Positions 18,395-26,716 of a stretch of 64,000 nt of DNA are shown here, in pieces; the first letter of the stretch is position 1, and every line of letters begins with the position of its first letter. The DNA comes from Pseudomonas lopnurensis (GTDB lineage Bacteria; Pseudomonadota; Gammaproteobacteria; Pseudomonadales; Pseudomonadaceae), in NCBI RefSeq assembly GCF_015070855.1, contig NZ_JADDIX010000092.1, positions 45,675 through 109,674 on the forward strand, given 5' to 3'. Below the pieces are notes generated by a model. The model had not been told where the DNA came from. It was given only the letters and a program-made list of their open reading frames with translations, and searched no databases. The position numbers and the translations under genes were made by a program.

Positions 18395-18643
18395 ACGCTC
18401 GGATTGGCGACGATACGGCTGGCGCTTCCGGCTGTGGAAGACGCGTGACGATGGGCAATCCACCCGACCGCGTCAACGTAGCTGCCGGCGGCTACTCCGA
18501 ATCGATCTCCCCGCGCAGGTCGACCTTCGTCGCCGAGCGCGGCCGCCGCGCAACAGGCTGCAACCATTGGCCCTTGGATCGCTGGCCGGGCTGTCCCATG
18601 ATCGGCTTTTGCTGCTGCGGGTGGCCTGCATGTCTCGATTCTC

Positions 18644-19740
18644 ACGACCCTCGGCGTCGGCACTGGGGCGCTTTCTGCAACTGGGCGGCACCGGCGCGCG
18701 GATCGCCGGCAACCTGCTGGTGCAACGCATCACGCCGGGCAAGGCGCGCATCGACTGCAACCGGTGGGCGAGCTGCTGGGCGATGCCCTCGGCCAAATGA
18801 AAGGCCCGGTGCTCAAGCTCGGGTAACAGGCCTCGCAACAGGACCTCTTGCCCGAGCCGGTCAGCAAGGCCCTGGCACGCTTGCAGAACCAGGTGCCGTC
18901 GCTGCCGTTCGCCGTGCTGGAAGCCAACCTGCAGCGGCTGTATGACGGCCGGCTCTACGAGCTGTTCGAATCCATCGAGCCGACGCCTGCCGCGGCCGCC
19001 TCGCTGGGGCAGGTCCACCGCGCCCGTGACCGCCAGGGCAGGCGCTGATCATGAAGATTCAGTACCCCGGCATCCATGCCATCTGCGCCGCCGACCTGCG
19101 CCAGTTGCGCCGCCTGATGCCGCTCGGGCGGCTGTTCGGAACGCCGCCGTCACGCCTGGAGGCGGTCTACGCCGAGCTGCAGCGGGCCATCGGCGAAGAA
19201 CTGGACTACGACACCGAACGAGACAATCTCAACGCGTTCCGAGCGCATTTCACTGGCTGGCCGGGTCTGCGCATACCTTTCGCTGCCGCCGAACTCTGCC
19301 GACCTGGCGTGCTGGTGCTGGAAGAGCTGCCAGGGCAGGCCATGGCCGAGGTGGAGCAGGCGCCCGCCGAGGTGCGCCAGCGCCTGGCCGAGACGCTGTG
19401 CCAGTGGCTGGCCGAGCAGGCGTTCGGCCTGCAGCGACTGCACACCGATCCGCATCCGGGCAACCTGGCCTGGACCGAGAGCGGCGAACTGGTGGTCTAC
19501 GATTTCGGCAGCGTGCTGTGCCTGGAGCCGCGCCTGCTGGCCGGCTACGTGCAGATCTTCGAGGCGCTGCGCGGCACCTCCAGCGAAGCGCTGGAGGCGG
19601 GCTTCCAGATGCTCGGCGGGCGCCAGCCGGGCAGCATGCCGCCGCACGGGCTGTACCGGCGCATCCACCTGATGCTGCATCCGCTGCTGCAACCCGGCGC
19701 GCAATGGGAATTCCGCGAAGCCGCGCTGCACCAGCAACTG
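18644..19740 (+). pseudogene. ABC1/AarF-UbiB-like kinase gene, multiply disrupted and truncated
   Basis: Pieces of an atypical kinase of the ABC1/ADCK family lie in consecutive frames. First comes FSRPSASALGRFLQLGGTGARIA (from about 18644). Then GQMKGPVLKLG is followed by an in-frame TAA at 18825-18827 and QASQQDLLPEPVSKAL. A missing base near 19043 separates DRQGR from ALIMKIQYPG. The rest runs to about 19740 with TDPHPGNLAW (catalytic loop) and VYDFGS (metal-binding DFG-like). After REAALHQQL at about 19737 the homology stops and lower-GC DNA starts; the open frame to 19890 is therefore a chimeric tail. At least two frameshifts plus one stop plus the 3' truncation make this a genuine pseudogene. 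Confidence 0.85.
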
Positions 19741-19912
19741 TCAGCATTCGATGATCACGATGTGGTCGGTCAGCGGATCCTTCTTGCTGCAGCAAGGCCA
19801 GCGAACCCGTTTCGTGCCGTGCGCTCTAGCGCGCAGCTTTTTCGGATACTTTTCATTGAAATGGACCTGCTGGTAATGTCACGTCGTTAACCAAACAAAA
19901 TGGAAGAACTTG

Positions 19913-20710
19913 ATGGCCGGCGAGGACTGGGCAGTACGAGCGCCACAAACTAAGCTGGAGCGTATGGAGGCGTACTTTAGTGGTTTTGGTTTTGAGCCTC
20001 ACCGGCACGACACCTATGCTGTCGGTCGCACCCTCGCAGGAGTCCATAGCTTCCGCTATCGAGACGGCATGAAACATAGCCTTCCGGGCGGGACGATCGT
20101 AATCCACCCTGACGAATTGCACGACGGCGAAGCTGGAAGCATCGACGGCTTTCACTATCGGATTCTCTACATCGAACCCGCTCTCTTGCAGAAAGCTCTT
20201 GGTGGAACGACGTTACCGTTTGTACCAGACGGAATTTCACGAGATCCGCGCCTCTACGCAGCTACGCAGACGTTAATGCAAGAAATGGACTGCGTAATCG
20301 AGCCGCTTGAGGAAGAAGACGCCATCTACGATCTTGCGCAGGCCCTTGCCGCAGTTTCGGGGATAAGAAAGCGCCGTCGGACTTTAAATTACACGGCTGC
20401 CGAGCGTGCTCGTGAATTCATTCACAGCGCATTGGATTCAACCATATCGCTTGATCAGCTCGAAGCGGCCAGTGGTCGGGATCGCTGGAGTCTTTCCCGC
20501 GATTTCAGGGCGCTTTATGGAACGAGTCCTTACCGGTATCTAACGATGCGGCGTTTAGACCAAGTCAGACGACAGCTACTGGCGGGGCAGCCATTGATCG
20601 ATGCTGCGTTGAGCCTTGGCTTTGCCGATCAGAGTCACATGACCCGCCATTTTAAGAAAGCGTACGGAATCTCTCCAGCGCGGTGGCTCGAAATGCTACG
20701 CCGTTGTTGA
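19913..20710 (+). CDS. cupin-type AraC transcriptional regulator (island)
   Basis: A 265-residue regulator. The N-terminal cupin sensor (PHRHDTYAVGRTLAGVHSFR, then HSLPGGTIVIHPDELHDG) is the form often found beside LysE- or AzlCD-type amino acid exporters. The C-terminal AraC domain has helix-turn-helix units at SLDQLEAASGRDRWSLSRDF and ALSLGFADQSHMTRHF. ATG 19913 has GGAAG 7 bases upstream; TTG 19910 is an alternative. It is 206 bases upstream of the precursor peptide gene, in the same direction, and is the likely local activator, perhaps sensing an amino acid or the pathway product. Confidence 0.9.
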   Translation: MAGEDWAVRAPQTKLERMEAYFSGFGFEPHRHDTYAVGRTLAGVHSFRYRDGMKHSLPGGTIVIHPDELHDGEAGSIDGFHYRILYIEPALLQKALGGTTLPFVPDGISRDPRLYAATQTLMQEMDCVIEPLEEEDAIYDLAQALAAVSGIRKRRRTLNYTAAERAREFIHSALDSTISLDQLEAASGRDRWSLSRDFRALYGTSPYRYLTMRRLDQVRRQLLAGQPLIDAALSLGFADQSHMTRHFKKAYGISPARWLEMLRRC

Positions 20711-20741
20711 GCGTCGATGCTGTCCAAAGCTGCACGATCGT

Positions 20742-20760
20742 TCAAGACCCTCAAATACCC
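20742..20760 (+). promoter_or_regulatory. candidate AraC operator: tandem TCAA-ACCC repeats
   Basis: TCAAGACCC (20742-20750) is directly followed by TCAAATACCC (20751-20760), about 155 bases before the peptide gene. AraC proteins bind direct repeats of roughly this size and spacing. No clear -35/-10 pair could be fixed nearby. This is a suggestion based on position and repetition only. Confidence 0.3.
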
Positions 20761-20916
20761 TCTCTCTAGACTGCGTTCTCGCAGCGCGTACTGGTAAAGC
20801 ATCGCCGCTGCGGCTCTAGGTCGGGTGCTTCGTTCGGCCTGGAGCATGGTCACTCACGGAGTATCTGATGGGGCTCGCGAATCTATCGGCCCTGAAGACA
20901 AAGAGAGGAAATCTGA

Positions 20917-21081
20917 ATGAGCAAAAACCATATCTCGTTGGTCGGCGGAACGCTTGGCGGTACCGTCGGAGGCACGGTAGGTGGCACGGTGGGCGGGACA
21001 GTTGGCGGAACGGTCGGTGGTACGGTAGGCGGCACATTTGCCGTAGGCGGGATGCAGTTGAGCAAGCGACTGACGAAGTGA
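20917..21081 (+). CDS. GGTV-repeat peptide, putative RiPP precursor
   Basis: A 54-residue peptide. A short leader (MSKNHISLV) is followed by eight tetrads, GGTL, six GGTV and GGTF (residues 10-41), then AVGGMQLSKRLTK. AGAGAGGAA lies about 7 bases before the ATG. It has no Cys, Trp or Tyr, and only one Phe. The tetrads are encoded by different synonymous codons (all four Gly and all four Val codons occur), so the repeat is conserved as protein and is not a recent DNA expansion. Its place 73 bases before a radical SAM/SPASM gene and upstream of an oxygenase suggests it is the modified substrate. The 4-residue Gly spacing also forms a GxxxG glycine zipper, so a membrane-active peptide is an alternative. 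Too short for many gene callers. Confidence 0.78.
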   Translation: MSKNHISLVGGTLGGTVGGTVGGTVGGTVGGTVGGTVGGTFAVGGMQLSKRLTK

Positions 21082-21154
21082 CCGCCATGGCGGCGCTGAT
21101 TCTAGCGTCGCCATTCCAGACCTATGGTCATCGCGCCTATGGAGAGAGTGCAAG

Positions 21155-22652
21155 TTGAACCTGCCCGATACCGAATCTTATGTTCTTTCAGCCGATGTAG
21201 TTCAAAACGAAATTGGTGACCGCTTCGCGACCTATCATCGCCTCCTGGGGGGATTGTTCTTTCTGGATCGCTACGGCCAAGAGCTATTAGAAGCGTACCG
21301 CACGCCGAAGCCTGTCCGTACCGCGCTTCTTTCCGGCGAAGCTCGAACAAGGGAGGAAGAGTTGACCCAGCAGCTTATTGCCCGGCATATCCTCGTGCCG
21401 GTTCGCGTTCGGCAGTCACGTAGTGAGCCCGCGTCGCTGGAAAAAAAGGTCAACATTATTCAGCTGATTCTCGCGAATGCCTGCAACTTCGGCTGTACCT
21501 ATTGCTTTGAAGGCGTTCAGGGCAAGAAAATGTCCGCGGAAGATGAGTACAACAAAGTTGATACGTCGCGGCTGATCGCCCGTGAAGGGATTAAGGTGAA
21601 CATCGAGGACTCCATTTATGCCTCGAAAGAACGCTTTGACCATCAGTACGACTCAAAGAATCGGTCGATGAAGCCAGCCGATGGTATCGCTTATGTCGAG
21701 TCCGCTCTTGCTGTGGCTCGTTCCGAAGGCGTTCGAGAAGTTATGCTTCAGTTCTTCGGGGGTGAACCGCTGCTCAACTGGCGCACAATTCACGCTGTTC
21801 TTGAGCGTTTTGGAAACGGCGAAAGCGAAGGCGTCAAGATCAATTATTCGACCGTTACAAACGGCTCCCTCATCACCGAAGAGGTGGCGGAAGCGTTTGC
21901 GAAGTATCAGGTTGCCGTCTGCGTCAGCTTTGATTCGCCGACGAGCCCCAGTAGACCTCTCAAAAACGGTGATGACAGCACGCCCGTAGTGATGCAGGGC
22001 CTTCGGACACTTCAGAGGTTTGAGAACCGAGTGGCTATCAATGCTGCGCTAACCTCTGCAACTTGGGATGACTTCAATAACTCAATTGTAGACCTCGCCG
22101 TTGATGTCGGGGCACAAGAAATCGGGGTCGTAGTCGATTTTGACCCTACGTTTTATTCAAATTATGGAGCACAACGTATTGTCGACCGCCTCTGGAAAGT
22201 CGTTGAGTACGGCAGGACGCGTGGGGTGGTATTGACCGGTTATTGGCATCAGATTTTTCAAGTCATGTTGGGTTTCGATTAGCGTCTCTTATCGAGGATT
22301 CAAGAATTGCTCTGCGAAAGGCGCGCAGTTCAGTATTGAGCCGAATGGCTCTGTATTCGCCTGTAAAGCTGGGTCGACTCTGCTGGGCGACATCCGGGAT
22401 GGCACCAAAATCTTGGATTCGCAACCGTACTTGAAGCACGCCGAACTTCGCAGAGATAACCCAGCTTTTTGCCACGGATGTGAAATAGAAGGTTTCTGTG
22501 GCGGGTTATGTTTGGGACCTTTGGAGAAGAAGTTCGCATCATTTAATGCGGTCGAGCCATCTGCCTGTGACTTTTACCGAGGTATTACTCGAAAACACAT
22601 CGGCTCACTTCAGTCCTACGAGATTGCCACCTTTGATCTTCAGTCGGCTTGA
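21155..22652 (+). pseudogene. radical SAM/SPASM peptide-modifying enzyme, single apparent frameshift
   Basis: The first frame (21155-22282, 375 codons) starts at TTG with GGAGAG about 8 bases upstream. Residues 8-82 resemble a PqqD-like peptide-recognition (RRE) domain. The radical SAM cluster motif is C110-N-F-G-C114-T-Y-C117, followed by FFGGEPLLNW. The frame stops at a TAG (22280-22282). One base further on, the 0-phase frame continues SVSYRGFKNCSAKGAQFSIE, then FCHGCEIEGFCGGLCLG and ACDFYRG, a Cys-rich SPASM-type domain for auxiliary iron-sulfur clusters, ending at 22652. An extra base near 22281 explains the break. Intact length would be about 499 residues. It is predicted to modify the GGTV peptide. 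Either a decayed gene or a sequence error. Confidence 0.82.
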
Positions 22653-22662
22653 GAGAAGAAAT

Positions 22663-23399
22663 ATGAATAACATTATGGCTAGACTCGGTGCGGTTACTTC
22701 AACTGATAGCAAATTTGTAGAAAGCGGTTTTTGTGTTATTGATATGCCGGTCATGCCTGCATCCTTTCAATCCTCGTTTGCAAACTTGCCGCGCGACAGC
22801 CATAGCCCCAGTCGACTTCGACAGATTCGGCTCTCTCAATACATGGGTTCTGGGATGAGGATGCGTGGGTGTTCGCATTATTGCCTCAGCGGAAGTATAT
22901 TCAGTCGGCCCGATACATAAAGTTGGCGGAGGCAGGAGGGGTGCCAAGGCATCGTGAACAGCTCGAAGTGAATCCGGCGCCTCTCATTGCTTGTGTTCTC
23001 GATGCACTGCCTATCAACCGGAAAGACAAGTTACAGGTAAATGTTAATCAGATCCGGGTCGTGGCGAACAAACTTTTCCGTGGCGTGACCGTGCCTGAAG
23101 GCCCACATAGGGATGGCCATGAGTACAGCGTAATTGCTGTGGCGCACCGAGCGAATGTCAAAGGGGGCGAGACACAGGTCATCGATCCGGTCTCAAACAA
23201 GGTCGTATTCAGGCAGACACTGAATGAGAATGAGGCCATCGTCATCGACGATGAGCGATATATTCACTATGCAACTAATATTGAGCCCGCCGAAGGTGAA
23301 GCTGGATTCCGCGATATTTGGGTTATTGAAATCAACCGTTGGGAGAATCGCGCCTACGGACGGGCTCATGAAAGATTGGCAATGTCGGCTGATGAGTGA
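22663..23399 (+). pseudogene. 2OG-Fe(II) dioxygenase (PF10014/BsmA-IDO type), single apparent frameshift
   Basis: The N-terminal frame from ATG 22663 (GAGAGAAGAA upstream) encodes ARLGAVTSTDSKFVESGFCV to LSQYMGS. A missing base near 22853 then shifts to the frame WDEDAWVFALLPQRKY, ending at 23399. The catalytic core shows H-R-D-G (HRDGHEYSV), RANVKGGETQ and DDERYIHYATNI, the iron and 2-oxoglutarate pattern of the family that includes Bacillus L-isoleucine 4-hydroxylase and BsmA. Members hydroxylate free aliphatic amino acids. It starts 11 bases after the radical SAM gene and ends immediately before azlC (TGA then ATG), so it is part of the operon. It may hydroxylate Val/Thr in the peptide or a released residue. 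Like the radical SAM gene it is broken once. Confidence 0.8.
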
Positions 23400-24140
23400 A
23401 TGAGATACGTTCTGCGTGTGTTTAACAGGCCAGCCAGTTCGCAAGAGGCAGGAACAGGCGTTGCCGTGCTCCGCCGGGTGGTTCCAACAGCGCTGGCCAT
23501 CGTTCCGGTAAGCATGCTGTTTGGTGTGCTTGCCGCACGGGGTGACTGGACTGTTCTTGAAGTGCTTGCTGTTGGTCTGCTGGGGTTCTCCGGAAGCGGC
23601 CAGTTTGCACTTTTGCCGCTAGCTGAGGCCAACACTGGGTTTCTTACGATGCTGCTGGTAACCGCGTCTATAAACAGCCGATACCTTCCAATTGCCTACG
23701 CGTCAGCGAGGCGCCTCCCGACGACAATCACTAAACGGGCGTTTACCGCGCATATGTTGGGTGACGAAGCCTATGCAACAGAGCAGGAGTCGGACAGTTG
23801 GCGAACGGTACTTTTTATACGAGCGGTAATCTTCGCCACTTGGGTGGGTTCTGGGGTAGTCGGAGCTCTGCTTGGACAGTTCATTCCGTCTGATTGGATC
23901 AGTGAAGGCGTTAATCTCGGCTTTCCTGCAAGCGTTGTGCTCATGTATCTGTCTGTAAGTCAGCTACGGTCCAGATTGTGGCTACCACGGAGCGACTCGC
24001 GTGATCGCTCCGGTTTGCTTGGTGTCGCCGGGCTGTGTGCGGGCGCTGCGTTGCTTTTGATCAACCTGGTAGGTCCGCTTTACTTTTGGATACCAGGTAT
24101 ATTGATTGCAACGGTACTCTTAGGGCGTGCAAAAATATGA
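23400..24140 (+). CDS. azlC: AzlC family branched-chain amino acid exporter, large subunit
   Basis: A 246-residue membrane protein with the AzlC pattern: an early amphipathic stretch, VPVSMLFGVLAARGDW, FSGSGQFALLPL and SINSRYLPIAYASA. AzlC with AzlD exports branched-chain amino acids and analogues (4-azaleucine resistance in Bacillus, YgaZH valine export in E. coli). It begins one base after the oxygenase stop, and its own stop overlaps the azlD start. The coupling to a hydroxylase suggests export of a modified amino acid or small peptide product, but this is inference. Confidence 0.9.
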   Translation: MRYVLRVFNRPASSQEAGTGVAVLRRVVPTALAIVPVSMLFGVLAARGDWTVLEVLAVGLLGFSGSGQFALLPLAEANTGFLTMLLVTASINSRYLPIAYASARRLPTTITKRAFTAHMLGDEAYATEQESDSWRTVLFIRAVIFATWVGSGVVGALLGQFIPSDWISEGVNLGFPASVVLMYLSVSQLRSRLWLPRSDSRDRSGLLGVAGLCAGAALLLINLVGPLYFWIPGILIATVLLGRAKI

Positions 24141-24439
24141 ACCCTTCGACGATCATTGCTATTGCAGCATTATTTGTTACAAGTTTCCTTGTACGTATCC
24201 TTCCTGTTTTTGTCACGTTTCAGTTCGGCGGTGCGAGCCAGCGCTATCTTGAGCGCGTACTCCCGGCTGCGGTATTTATAAACTTTGCCGTTTATATCGT
24301 GTATACGGAGACCCTGCGAGAACCTACGGCTGCTCTGGTTTCACTTGGCGTAGTTGCTATCATTGCCGCGCTGGGCTTATTTGGACTGATTGCCGTCGTA
24401 GGAATCGGGACTATTATTTATTTTGCGCTGGTGGCTTGA
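24137..24439 (+). CDS. azlD: AzlD family exporter subunit
   Basis: A 100-residue protein with three to four hydrophobic segments, of the AzlD/YgaH size and pattern (SFLVRILPVFVTFQFGGASQ, RVLPAAVFINFAVY). The ATG overlaps the azlC stop as ATGA, so the two subunits are translationally coupled. The longer open frame from 24035 is inside azlC and not used. It is the last recognisable gene of the island. Confidence 0.88.
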   Translation: MNPSTIIAIAALFVTSFLVRILPVFVTFQFGGASQRYLERVLPAAVFINFAVYIVYTETLREPTAALVSLGVVAIIAALGLFGLIAVVGIGTIIYFALVA

Positions 24440-24822
24440 AAGTAATCGTATATTTTCCAGTAGCTATGGCATGGCTGGTGCGGACGGCGAAATTCGATAA
24501 GTCGTGCTAATAGACTTGATCTGGCTCGCGTCAGAACGGTTTCTTTATTGATGACTAGGTATATCTGCGTTCTAACTGCCGAGAAACGCGGCTTTGCTAG
24601 GTAGTACAAGCGATACGCTATGACCGATCTTCGGAGGCTACTTGGCGAAGAGGAAGTTCCTTGCCTATGAACACAAGGACATTCAAGACACAACCGGTGT
24701 GTACATGACCATCTCCCAGCATTTCTTATCTATCGATACGTAATTTGGGGTCTCGGGTTTACCAATAGAAAACCCGTTGCTACCGAACGCCAGAGCAGTC
24801 GTGTAGCGAAGCCAGGGCTCCG
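24440..24822. other. island right end, no confident gene
   Basis: This AT-richer stretch after azlD holds no recognisable gene. One short plus-strand frame (ATG 24619, 16 codons) is unremarkable. On the minus strand, a frame of about 45 codons runs from the SGNH gene end to a stop near 24690 (ALAFGSNGFSIGKPE, DKKCWEMVMYTPVVS). It has no start codon or recognised homologue and may be a gene fragment. No terminator hairpin with a T-run was seen. Confidence 0.45.
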
Positions 24823-26361
24823 TCAGCGCATCGCTTCACCCACCACCATATCGAAGGCAATGCTCCAGTTGTGCAGCGGGTAGGGCTTGTCCACCAGCGC
24901 TTCGATGTTCGCTTCTTCGGGCATGAGTTCGGGCAGGTATTCGTAGCTGGCGTCGGCGCGCATGGGGTCGCTGTCGCGTAGCTGGCCGGCGCCGCCGACC
25001 TGGTAGCTGGCGTAGGTGATGCGCGGCTGGCCGCTCAGTTCGCGGCCGGCGCGCAGGCGCACGATGGTGTCGGCGGCGAGTTCCACCGCGACGATGGGCA
25101 CTTCGCCCCGGTCGTCGTAGAGCAGGAAGCCCTTGTTCTTCACTTCGCGGGCCTGGTGCCCGAGGTAGGGTTTGTCGAAGGCCAGCGGCGGGTGTGGTAC
25201 GTGGAAGTCGATCAGCACGTCGCGGCCGTCCACTGTGGCCTGCATGGGCGACAGCGGCTGCCAGCCCTTTCGTTCGACGACGACGCGATGGTAGACCTTG
25301 CCGAGCATCTGCCCGAACCAGCGGTAGCCGTTCGCCGACAGGTGCACACCCTTGTCGACGTAGGGATAGACCGGGCCGGTGAGAAACCAGTTCGGTTCTT
25401 CCCGGGCCAGCTCCCATTGCGCCATGCCCACGGCCAGCGAGCCGTCCTGCACCGAGGACTTGGCGTCGGTCTGGTAGCTGATGAAGGCCGGCATCTGCGG
25501 CTGTTCGGTGATGGCCTTCGTGTCCGCGTAGAGGTCATCGCGCAGCTGGCGCATGAGGCGCTTGTAGCGGGCCTTGTCGTTCACCCCGCCGTTGGTCTGC
25601 GAGTAGTCGTACTCGCCCTGCATCCAGAAGAAGGCGCTGACCGCGTAGCTGGCGTTCTCGGCATCGGCGAGGGCCTTGGCCTGATCCATGGCCTGCGTCA
25701 CCCGTCGGTATTCGTGGGTGCCGCCGCTCTTCGACAACTGGGCGATCGAGCGGCCGGAGGTCGAGGCGTTGCTGGCGATGAACAGGTGCTCGGGATCGGT
25801 ATCGCTGCCGTGCCGGTGCAGGTACAGGCGCCGGGCCATGTTCAGCGCGCCGACGTCCACCGATTCGCCTTCCTCCTGGGCGTGCTCGTCCAGCCGCGCG
25901 ACCTTGGCCTGCTCGAGGATGACCGCGGCATCGTCCTTGCGCTGCACCACCGCCCGCAGCGGCGTGAAGGCCGCCTCGCCGACCGGTTTGAACGCCGCGC
26001 CGCTGTAGGTCGCCGAGCGCACCGCCTGGCCGAGCATGAGATTGTCGTAGCGCGGCTGGCGGCTCAGCGCCGGCCAGCCTTCGGCCGCCGAGGCGAGCGA
26101 CTGGCCATAGGTGATGATGTGGTTGTATTTGGCCGTCGGTGGTGCCGACAGCCGATTCGGCTCCGCCATCAGCTGTGCGCTCAGGCGTTCGTTCCGCGCA
26201 TCGCGTTCGGCGAGTGGGTCGTTCGTCGCGTAGGCGGGCAGGGCGGCGATCACCGTCAGCAGCGCGGCGATTCCGACAGACATGCCCCGCCGTCGAAGGC
26301 CCTTTCGTGCCAGCGCAAAGGGCCGTGACCGTATCGATTTATCTTCCCGTTCGCACTGCAT
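24823..26361 (-). CDS. exported SGNH-type hydrolase/esterase
   Basis: A 512-residue protein with a signal-type hydrophobic segment (MSVGIAALLTVIAALPAYA) after an Arg-rich n-region. The SGNH-like pieces are YGQSLASAAEG (nucleophile Ser), ASNASTSGRSI, FFWMQGEYDYSQ (block III-like) and DKGVHLSANGYRWFG (catalytic Asp/His region), resembling sialate O-acetylesterase-related proteins. ATG 26361 has GGAG 5-6 bases upstream; ATG 26283 would give a shorter signal peptide lacking positive charge. The C-terminal 140 residues are probably a beta-sandwich accessory domain. Natural substrate unknown, perhaps an acetylated glycan. It flanks the island on its right. Confidence 0.72.
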   Translation of the reverse strand: MQCEREDKSIRSRPFALARKGLRRRGMSVGIAALLTVIAALPAYATNDPLAERDARNERLSAQLMAEPNRLSAPPTAKYNHIITYGQSLASAAEGWPALSRQPRYDNLMLGQAVRSATYSGAAFKPVGEAAFTPLRAVVQRKDDAAVILEQAKVARLDEHAQEEGESVDVGALNMARRLYLHRHGSDTDPEHLFIASNASTSGRSIAQLSKSGGTHEYRRVTQAMDQAKALADAENASYAVSAFFWMQGEYDYSQTNGGVNDKARYKRLMRQLRDDLYADTKAITEQPQMPAFISYQTDAKSSVQDGSLAVGMAQWELAREEPNWFLTGPVYPYVDKGVHLSANGYRWFGQMLGKVYHRVVVERKGWQPLSPMQATVDGRDVLIDFHVPHPPLAFDKPYLGHQAREVKNKGFLLYDDRGEVPIVAVELAADTIVRLRAGRELSGQPRITYASYQVGGAGQLRDSDPMRADASYEYLPELMPEEANIEALVDKPYPLHNWSIAFDMVVGEAMR

Positions 26362-26716
26362 TTCGGCTCCGTTTGCCCCTGGCTTGAAGCCGTTTCGACG
26401 ATGTCCGCTTGCAGAAGTTCGGCGCGAGTTCTGTGCGGCGGCGATCAGCAGCGCCCCCAAACGACAGGCCCGCCAGGGCCATCAGCCCCGGCAGCATGGG
26501 CCTGCGCGACGTGCTCGCCACGCTGGCCGCGAACGGCAGCAAGCTGCACGAGATCATGCTCGGTCTGTCGGTGAGTTCGCCCGCTTTCGGGAACTATTGC
26601 GGCTGACGGGCGACCCGCGTGATGCGCTGCCGCCAGTGCCGGCGTCTCGGCGCCCCGCGGCAACGACCGGCCGGCACTGCTAGAATGCCGCGCCCCGATC
26701 CTGACCGAACACGCCC
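26362..26716. other. intergenic region between divergent SGNH and methyltransferase genes
   Basis: Short open frames on both strands (for example MALAGLSFGGAADRRRTE on minus, GLRDVLATLAANGSKLHE on plus) show no support as genes. Promoters for both flanking genes must lie here; a TAGAAT box at 26681-26686 is a plausible -10 for the methyltransferase. Confidence 0.4.

Larger units (their letters stand above)
19741..24800. other. lower-GC genomic island carrying a RiPP-like cluster
   Basis: From about 19741 to 24800 base composition falls clearly (for example 30 of 60 bases at 20161-20220 are G or C) and codon use becomes mixed, unlike the GC-rich flanks. The left edge cuts the AarF/UbiB-like pseudogene; the right edge lies just before the SGNH hydrolase stop. 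It holds AraC, a GGTV-repeat peptide, radical SAM/SPASM protein, 2OG oxygenase and AzlC-AzlD, all on the plus strand. No integrase, transposase, tRNA or convincing end repeats were found, so the mode of entry is unknown. Edges are estimates, plus or minus about 40 bases. Confidence 0.72.

Noticed and set aside
20944-21039. CRISPR-like or tandem DNA repeat in the GGTV region
   Set aside because: Units are 12 bases, contiguous and degenerate at third codon positions; there are no spacers. It is a coding repeat.
20883-21065. Minus-strand ORF with PPTV repeats opposite the GGTV peptide gene
   Set aside because: It is the mirror image of the plus-strand tetrads. It has no ribosome-binding site and faces against the operon.
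20868-21158. Plus-strand ORF overlapping the peptide gene in another frame (Arg/Trp/Gly-rich)
   Set aside because: The ORF has a poor start context and an unlikely composition. The GGTV frame has the clear AGAGAGGAA site and a sensible peptide.
19741-24800. Prophage or integrative element
   Set aside because: No integrase, phage structural gene, transposase, tRNA target or end repeats could be seen.
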